From: Cenococcum geophilum 1.58
Lineage: Eukaryota > Ascomycota > Dothideomycetes > Gloniales > Gloniaceae
Assembly: GCA_001692895.1 (NCBI GenBank)
Contig: KV748205.1
Span: forward strand, 124,001-188,000
Direction of reading: 5' to 3'
Length of the DNA stretch: 64,000 nt
Positions 57,718 through 64,000 of this stretch are shown piece after piece. A model generated the notes under the pieces. The model saw nothing but the letters and a program-made list of their open reading frames with translations. It had not been told where the DNA came from and did not search any database. The first letter of the stretch is position 1. Every line of letters starts with the position of its first letter. The translations under genes were made by a program, and so were the position numbers.

Positions 57718-58940
57718 CGCTTCCTGTTATTATAGATATAATAGGTAGGAAATTGCTAATAGAGGTAGTTACGGCCGTTAGTATACTCGGCATTATAGTA
57801 AAAGAAGGCTATTAATATTAACTAAGCCTAATCTAGCTGCTGCTAGATTTTATCTGCCGTCTAATTAGCGTTAAAGTATACTAGCTGCTTGCTAGAAAGG
57901 TATATAGTAAAAGGAATAATAGGAGGAAACTCCTTATAGATAGGGTACTTAAATAGCCGCTATAGGGCCTTATGCGGCCTAATACAATGGCTGTATAAGT
58001 ACTAGCTAACCTTGTTATTATTATCCGCAGCAAGCCGTAGAGTGACGCGATCAGTCCCTTTATATATATACTTATAGATATACTTAACGGCTTTTATAAA
58101 GGAGCAGATTTTGACGTTAATATAAACTTAGTACTTTTATAGCAGATACGGATTATATAGTACAATCTAGCGGTTATTAAGCTTAAACTCCTTATTATTA
58201 TGGCCTGGAGCTAAAACCGTAAATCTCCGCCTATTATTGCGATAGCGGTACTTTAAATAGCCGTCCTTATACACGACTATTTTAGTATTAAAACGCTTAG
58301 GAAAACCCTTTAAGTAGGTAGATGTATACCCTAGGCCCTTTATAACTATATACGGGGCATATAGGTTATATGCGTCGCAGGGACCGTATACTATAAATAT
58401 TCGTATGGCCTCTATAAGGCGGCCGTCCGGATCGTCCTCTAGCCGCGGTAGCTCTGTAGATATAACGCGGTCGATAATAGCCGGATTAAGTAGTTAATCG
58501 CGGTCCTCTAGGTATAAGAATAGTAGTAGATAGTAGTGCGGCAGGCCCTATTTCTAATACTTAATAGTTTAAACATGGCCGCGGAAGCGGCCAAAGATCT
58601 CCCGTTGCTTAAGATCCTTAAGAAGGTGGGTAAGCTTAAGGTGGAAGACCCATATAACTAAATCTGGTCAATCCGTAGCTATTTGGCTAGGTAGCAGCTC
58701 TTAGGTTATCTTATCCCACTTTAGGTTAGCTATAAAAGTAATAAAAAGGCTTAGGCGGCCAAACTGGCGAATAATAGCTATAGAATCTTAATAACATTGC
58801 CTAATAAAGTGGGCGCTATTAAGAAAACTGGATGGCAAGATAAGACGGCAGCTAAGAGATGCTAGGTTAAGATTAGCACGCGTAAGGGCGTCCGTAATGC
58901 CGTTATAAACGTCCGCATAGATGCTAGCCTGGTGGGTATA
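57718..58940 (-). pseudogene. Helitron-2 Rep domain, degenerate and 5' truncated
   Basis: Minus-strand sequence parallels the Rep of Helitron-1. It has an HUH-type block near 58520-58560 (PHYYLLLFLYLED), and downstream Rep blocks near 57900-58400 align by eye with 28680-29250. It is cut by Copia-C at its C-terminal side and replaced by Copia-D sequence at its N-terminal side. Confidence 0.72.
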
Positions 58941-60371
58941 TTAAAATAGGTATAATTTAATGAAGATTTTTATTAAGTATCCCCTTTTAAGAGAATAGGG
59001 AAGTAACTAATTTATAGAAGAGCGTCTATTTGTTTAATCTTAAGGTCTTATACAGCTGCGATAGCAAAGAGCGCTTTATAGCTTATAGGTTTTACAATAG
59101 ACGCGAAAGTCTTATTAAAGTCAACCCTAGCTTATTATTTGTAACCCTTTATCACCTATCTTACCTTATATCGCATAATCCTTCCTTTACTATTCCGCTT
59201 GTACTTAAAAACCTATTAGGCGTTAAGAACTTTATAATTAAGAGGTTAGTTAATAAGTGTTTAGGTGTTGTTTACTTTATAAAAGCTAATTTTGTCTTTA
59301 CTAGCGGAGTACCATTTATTACTATTAACGTTAAGGGTAGATTGTTTCCATAACCCTGGCTCATAAGGTTTAACTATAGGGGAGTTACTAAGTATAGCGT
59401 AGAGGTGTTTAAAGGAAGGGGTTAAGAAATGGGCAAGCGCTAAGAATGCTGTAATAGGTGGGTTTTCTCTAATATCGACAGAATTGCGATACTTAAGAGG
59501 TAGTTAAGGCCTATTAGTAGCTGCTAGACGTTTTAACTTCTGTAGGGGTGTCTTATTAGTAGCAAGGCTCTTTAATTTTTAAGTTTTCTTAAGGAGCTGT
59601 TTCTCTTCTCGATACTATTTTCATTAGGTAGCGTAATTAGGTAGAGCTTCTTCTCCCTTAAACTAAGTGTTAATATCTAGAGTATCGGAGTCGTATTTAA
59701 TATATTATTCTTAAATTTAAAGCTTATTACTACCGGGAACTATTAAAACAGTCTCTTAAAAGTAGACAGCTAAGGCACGTATAAGCCGTCCTATCTCTTT
59801 ATCTTGAATTTAAATAATATATTTACCCTTAAAGCTAATAAGGTTCCCTAGTCTTGCCTTCTTATCTATATAAAAGCTAAACTTCTTCTAATTACCGGCT
59901 CTATACTAAATATTGCACCTAAAGGTTTAAATCTAGGAGTAATTAAAGACTTCGCCTTACTTTATTTTGTAAGGGGTTTGTGTTTCTAACGATTTAATAG
60001 GGAGGATATTGCGTATAAAGTTAGCATGCTTAACTGCTTTTAGCTAAAAGTTCTTAGAAAGCGAGCAGTTATTTATAAAGATAAAGGCTCGGTTATATAT
60101 TATATAATTAAGTTATTTTAAGGCTCTATTTTACTGTTAACTCTTTAGGGTTAAGTATAAGAAATAAATTCCCTTATTCGCAAGTTCTAGTTAAAAAGTA
60201 TATCTAAGATATTCTTCTCCGCCATTACTATATAGTCGCAAGATAAGACTTCCTCGTCGTTTAACCTTTGCTTAATATTGTTGAAAATAAAACGGGACTT
60301 TAGCCTTATACTTTATTAAGTAAACTTTACTTATTTTATTACCTCTATCTTAAAAAGTAATAAAATATCTT
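58941..60371 (-). mobile_element. Copia-D: internal fragment of a Ty1/Copia fossil
   Basis: Minus-strand remains of the integrase C-terminal region (about 59600-60250) and the start of RT, with a VDFNKTFASIVKPISYKALF block near 59060-59130. The RT stops abruptly at the Helitron-2 junction, and the other side is cut by the LTR of Gypsy-C. No LTRs of its own are visible. Old and broken. Confidence 0.75.
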
Positions 60372-60709
60372 TGTCACGGGACACCCCCGTAACACCTTGC
60401 ACACGTTTACCTATTTCCACCGACTTAGCAATTAGAGACTAACCGTAAAATAGTAATTTAACGGCATTCTGCCATATTTTGCCAAGTTCTACTAAATTCT
60501 ATTAAGTTCTACTAAGACTATAACCTAAACCCTATTCTGCCCTATATATATATTAACTAAGTAACCAAGTTAATAATATATGCCCTTTCTTCCCGTTTTC
60601 CTACTTTCTTTCCTTATATAACGTCTTAACTCCTTATATAGTTTATATATATAGCTTAATAATATCTACCTTGCTATATATTATCGCCGCTTATATTTAC
60701 TCCGTAACA
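60372..60709 (+). repeat. Putative Gypsy-C 5' LTR
   Basis: About 338 bp with TG...CA ends, ending 34 bases before the gag ATG. Boundaries are inferred without a partner LTR in the window. It contains an antisense version of the TTCTGCCAAA-type motif near 60468-60500. Confidence 0.5.
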
Positions 60710-62839
60710 CTATATTACGTTAACTTTATATACTACCTCCAAAATGCAGAACGACCCTAAAGCCTCTATAACGGCCGCTAGTATTATATCCGCACTCTAA
60801 GAATAACTAGTAGAAATATAAAAGTCTTTTATAGAGGCCCTTGTATAAAACTAAGCCACTTTAAATTAATAATAAGCCGAGTAAGAAGCATAATACTAGC
60901 GATTAATTAAGGACCTCCAAGAAGAAATCCGTACACTTAAGATGCCTACGTTAGGGCCTTAAGACCGAACACTATCTTCTAAGATAAATACGCGGAATGT
61001 AAGCCCCAAACCTATAGCAGCTGTCCACCTTAAACTAACTACTATACTAAAATAATCTAAATAACTACTAGATCCCTTAGTATTTACTAGTAAATAACGA
61101 GAACTCTAATTATTTCTAAGCTAGCTTAAAAATAAGCTAACTAGTAATACTAACCATTACCTAACTAAAGCTAACTAACTCTATTACGCCCTAAGTCAAC
61201 TAGGAGAAAAGGCAGCTGACCTTAGTATAAAGCCTAGTTATACTTCTTAAAGCCTTATATAGTAACCTAAACCGCCAAGCTACTACCTAGAGAAAGATAA
61301 ACTACATAGCTTAAGGAACGAAAAGTTTCCTAGTATACTTCTCCGAATTTAACCATTACGTAAGGGAAATAGGCTGGAATAACTTCACACTAATTAACAG
61401 CCTCGTTAAATCTTTAAGCCCTAAACTAAAAACCTCCCTAATAGGCGTAGACCTACTAAGAGCCCTTAACGCCTATATAAACGTTATTAATAAACGGTAT
61501 AATAATATACTACGCCTAACACTAAAATACGCTCCTTAATATAATACGACAGCCCTATAAACGTCTACTAAGTTATTTTAGCCTAGGCACCCTAACGCCA
61601 TAGATATTAACACTGGAACCCTAGAGTACGCCCTACTAGGGTCCCCTAAATAAGAAAGACGTATTAAGCTAGGCCTCTACTTTAAGTGCGGAAGTAAGGA
61701 CTATATCCCTAAATACTATCTTGTCCCCTTACCTACGCCCTAAAACAATTTATAAACGGCTAATACTAGCAACCGTTTACCGTATTAATCTTCTAGTTAC
61801 CGCCTCTAATCTTTACCTAGTTTTAGCCCCGTATCTAATAAGCACCACTTATAAGGGTAAAGCTATAACTAACGTTTTATAGGAACCCCTTCCCGCTCAC
61901 TACTAAAAGGCATGTCTTAAAGTTAAGTTGCTCTCTGGGACGGCTCTGCCTTAGGGTCTCGTTAAATGCTTTAGATATTATAAACTCTAACTTTTAGGAT
62001 TATAGCATAACCGTTAACTATTATCTTTAGCAGAATAATTAATAGGCTAATACTCGAGTCCTAATTAATACAGGAGCTAGTAACATAGAATTTATTAATA
62101 AGATCTTCGCGTAAGATAATAGTTTTACCCTAACCCCCCTTAACTAGCATATTAACGTATTTGGATTTAATAGTAAACGTATAGTCTTAGGCTAAATTAC
62201 CTATATAGTATACCTAAGACTCCGATACCTAAACCACGAAAAACTAATTAAGCTTTTTATTACTACCTTAGGTTACCTAGTAATCCTTAAATAACCCTAG
62301 ATAAAGCTATATAAGGTAACTGTTAATTATAATAATCTTAAACTTCTATTTACCACCTCCCGTTATAAGTAGAAGTACCTTATAACGCACTATTCTAACC
62401 CTAAACTAAAATTTAGGAAATTTACTAAAATCTATTAGCCTAAGATTTCCACCAATATCCACCTTACGCCTAAAGAATCTATCAGATTCTACTAACCTAG
62501 GAATTCTACCGAATTCCACTAATATAAGATTTCCACCAATATCTATTAAGGATCTAAAAATTCCACTAAACCCTATAAATAGACCCTAAGTACTACACCG
62601 CCCCAAGCTAAGCAGAAGCTTAAGCTTAATACATAAAAATACTAAAAGGACTAGTATTCTACTATAAAAAGGATTCTTAAAGAACCCAAACCTAAATCTA
62701 ATACTAACTCTATACCTAATACCGAACCTAAACCTAAGTAAGAAACTATAAGTAATCCAAGCGAGCTTAGTACCCTAGATATCCGTATAATTAGAGCTAC
62801 CCTATTAGCGCAACTTGCTAAGAAACTCGAGTATATAAT

Positions 62840-63038
62840 GTAAGCTTTGCAGTGTGGGTATTAAACGAGCAACTTAATTGTAAATCTATGGAAATCAAGT
62901 GATATATATACATAAGAAGGCGTAGGAAATAAGGGGTAATTGACTAAGTCAGTGGCCGAGTCGGTGAGCGAGTTAAGGTGTATATGGTGATACGAGACAA
63001 GACAAGGTAGTGTTTTGGCAGGGTACCGTAGTCGGTTA
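62840..63038. mobile_element. 199-bp RIP-free insertion in Gypsy-C with 8-bp duplication
   Basis: It is flanked by TATATAAT at 62832-62839 and 63039-63046. Its composition is normal, with many CpA and GAG/GTG steps, in sharp contrast to the RIP-mutated Gypsy on both sides. The left end includes CAGTGTGGGTA, reminiscent of hAT termini, but I could not find a matching inverted right end. A block GTGGCCGAGTCGGT resembles a tRNA A-box, so a SINE-like origin is also possible. No coding sequence. Confidence 0.6.
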
Positions 63039-64000
63039 TATATAATCTTCGCTATTATAATAGCCGATATTAAAAAGGCCTTAGTACTAAAAAAGTATAC
63101 TAACCCTGCCATAAAGGTACTAATAGAGTATTATTATTGCCTAGATGCGTTCTTATAAAAGGAAGCTAATAAGCTACTAGAATACCAACTATATAACCAT
63201 AAAATTATACTTAAAGAAGGAAAGCAGCTTGGATTTAGACCCTTATATAGGATGTTCTAAAATAAACTCTAAGTACTATAAAAGTATTTAGACGAGAACC
63301 TAAGTAAAGGATTTATTAGGGTAAGCTTATCGCCTATAGCCGTACTAGTAATCTTTATTAAGAAACCTAGCGGCGGTCTACGCTTCTATATAGACTACTA
63401 AGCTCTTAACGCCGTTACCATTAAGAATTAATATCCAATCCTATTAATATAAGAGACGCTAAACTAACTAAGTAAGGCTCGCTACTACACGAAGCTTAAT
63501 ATTATCTCTATATTTAACTATCTCCGCATTATAAAAGGGGATAAATAGCTTACTACATTTCGTACCCAATATAGACTATTTAAATACTTAGTAATACCCT
63601 TTGGCCTTATAAACGCTCCGAGCTTGTTTTAACGTTATATAAATAACACCCTACGCCCCTACCTAGATATCTTTTATACTGCTTATATTAACAACATCCT
63701 AATATATAGTAATAACCCAACCAAACATTAGAAATACGTTAACTTTATCCTATAAGCCCTATATAGAGCTAGTCTATAATTAGATATAGATAAATACAAG
63801 TTCTATAAAACGGAAGTTCTATATCTTAAACTCCTTATTTTTATAAACGGTATATAAATAGACCTAAAGAAAGTTAAAGTAATTGTAAACTAGTAAGAAC
63901 CTAAGAATGTTAAGGACGTAAGAGCCTTTATAGGATTTACTAATTTCTACTAACGGTTTATTAATAACTTCTCCGCCCTAGTTTTACTCCTTATAGCTCT

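Larger units (their letters stand above)
48303..58940 (-). mobile_element. Helitron-2: related Helitron, 5' truncated, split by a LINE and Copia-C
   Basis: Same strand and domain order as Helitron-1: Rep region at 57718-58940, helicase at 50034-51998, and a 3' tail at 48303-48442 on the far side of LINE-2. The N-terminal region is missing; the sequence switches to a Copia fragment near 58940. The probable 3' terminus is a minus-strand CTAA at 48303-48306, preceded by CGGTCCGTATAAATT, similar to the Helitron-1 end. It is a diverged relative of Helitron-1, with clear shared blocks in both Rep and helicase. Inactive. Confidence 0.78.
60372..64000 (+). mobile_element. Gypsy-C: Ty3/Gypsy fossil running off the window
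   Basis: The probable 5' LTR is 60372-60709, starting TGTCACGGGACACC and ending CCGTAACA. Gag begins at the ATG at 60744 and has a CCHC-like knuckle near 61680-61730. The protease region lies near 62000-62320 and RT at about 63150-64000 (a GGLRFYIDY block near 63370). It continues beyond the window, so the 3' LTR and target duplication cannot be seen. A 199-bp insertion sits between the protease and RT regions. Broken throughout by RIP-type change, except for the LTR start. Confidence 0.85.

Noticed and set aside
59030-59353. Plus-strand 107-codon ORF
   Set aside because: It is antisense to a recognisable Copia RT start on the minus strand.
62958-63038. A tRNA gene in the 199-bp insertion
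   Set aside because: Only an A-box-like block is present; no B-box or cloverleaf pairing could be drawn.
62861-63112. Minus-strand ORF over the 199-bp insertion
   Set aside because: It spans the boundary between the insertion and the Gypsy fossil and has no motif.

Overview
The window looks like a repeat-dense compartment of a filamentous ascomycete (Pezizomycotina) genome. Most of it is AT-rich, crowded with TpA and poor in CpA. Recognisable transposon reading frames keep their frame but carry many TAA/TAG codons where CAA/CAG is expected. That is the signature of repeat-induced point mutation (RIP), a fungal defence that mutates duplicated DNA. One host gene appears intact: a spliced 574-residue multi-pass membrane protein (14288-16068) in a RIP-free island at about 13730-16375.

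Layout. 1-7250: a Ty3/Gypsy chromovirus fossil on the minus strand. 7400-9300: a probable DIRS-like fossil. 9692-11216: a complete but dead Tc1/mariner element with TIRs and a TA duplication. 11363-13729: a full-length hAT with an 8-bp duplication. 13730-16375: the host gene island. 16376-24130: hAT fragments, a 633-bp MITE with 10-bp duplications, an unknown degenerate ORF and a 5'-truncated Tad1-like LINE. 24130-25442: triplet-rich DNA and a degenerate cysteine-containing gene.

From about 25.5 to 58.9 kb there are two related Helitrons, both on the minus strand and apparently head to tail, split by later insertions. Helitron-1 contains a five-level nest in which the four inner layers are each bounded by matching target-site duplications: Helitron-1 > MITE-2 (29841-46826) > Copia-A (29869-46221) > Gypsy-B (33691-45694) > Copia-B (39236-45345). 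It also holds a small hAT derivative (27678-28564). Helitron-2 is split by a Tad1-like LINE (48443-50020, 13-bp duplication) and by Copia-C (52004-57712). The right end holds a Copia fragment (58941-60371) and a Gypsy (60372 to past the window end) that carries a 199-bp insertion.

I found no operon-like or defence-like gene system. The points of interest are the datable stratigraphy of insertions, the pattern of RIP (short LTRs and short inserts are spared), an in-frame 39-codon tandem array in a Copia polyprotein region, a 28-bp minisatellite grown from a motif shared between Copia families, and the cysteine-containing gene beside the Helitron end. All LTR and DIRS-like elements are treated as broken fossils.
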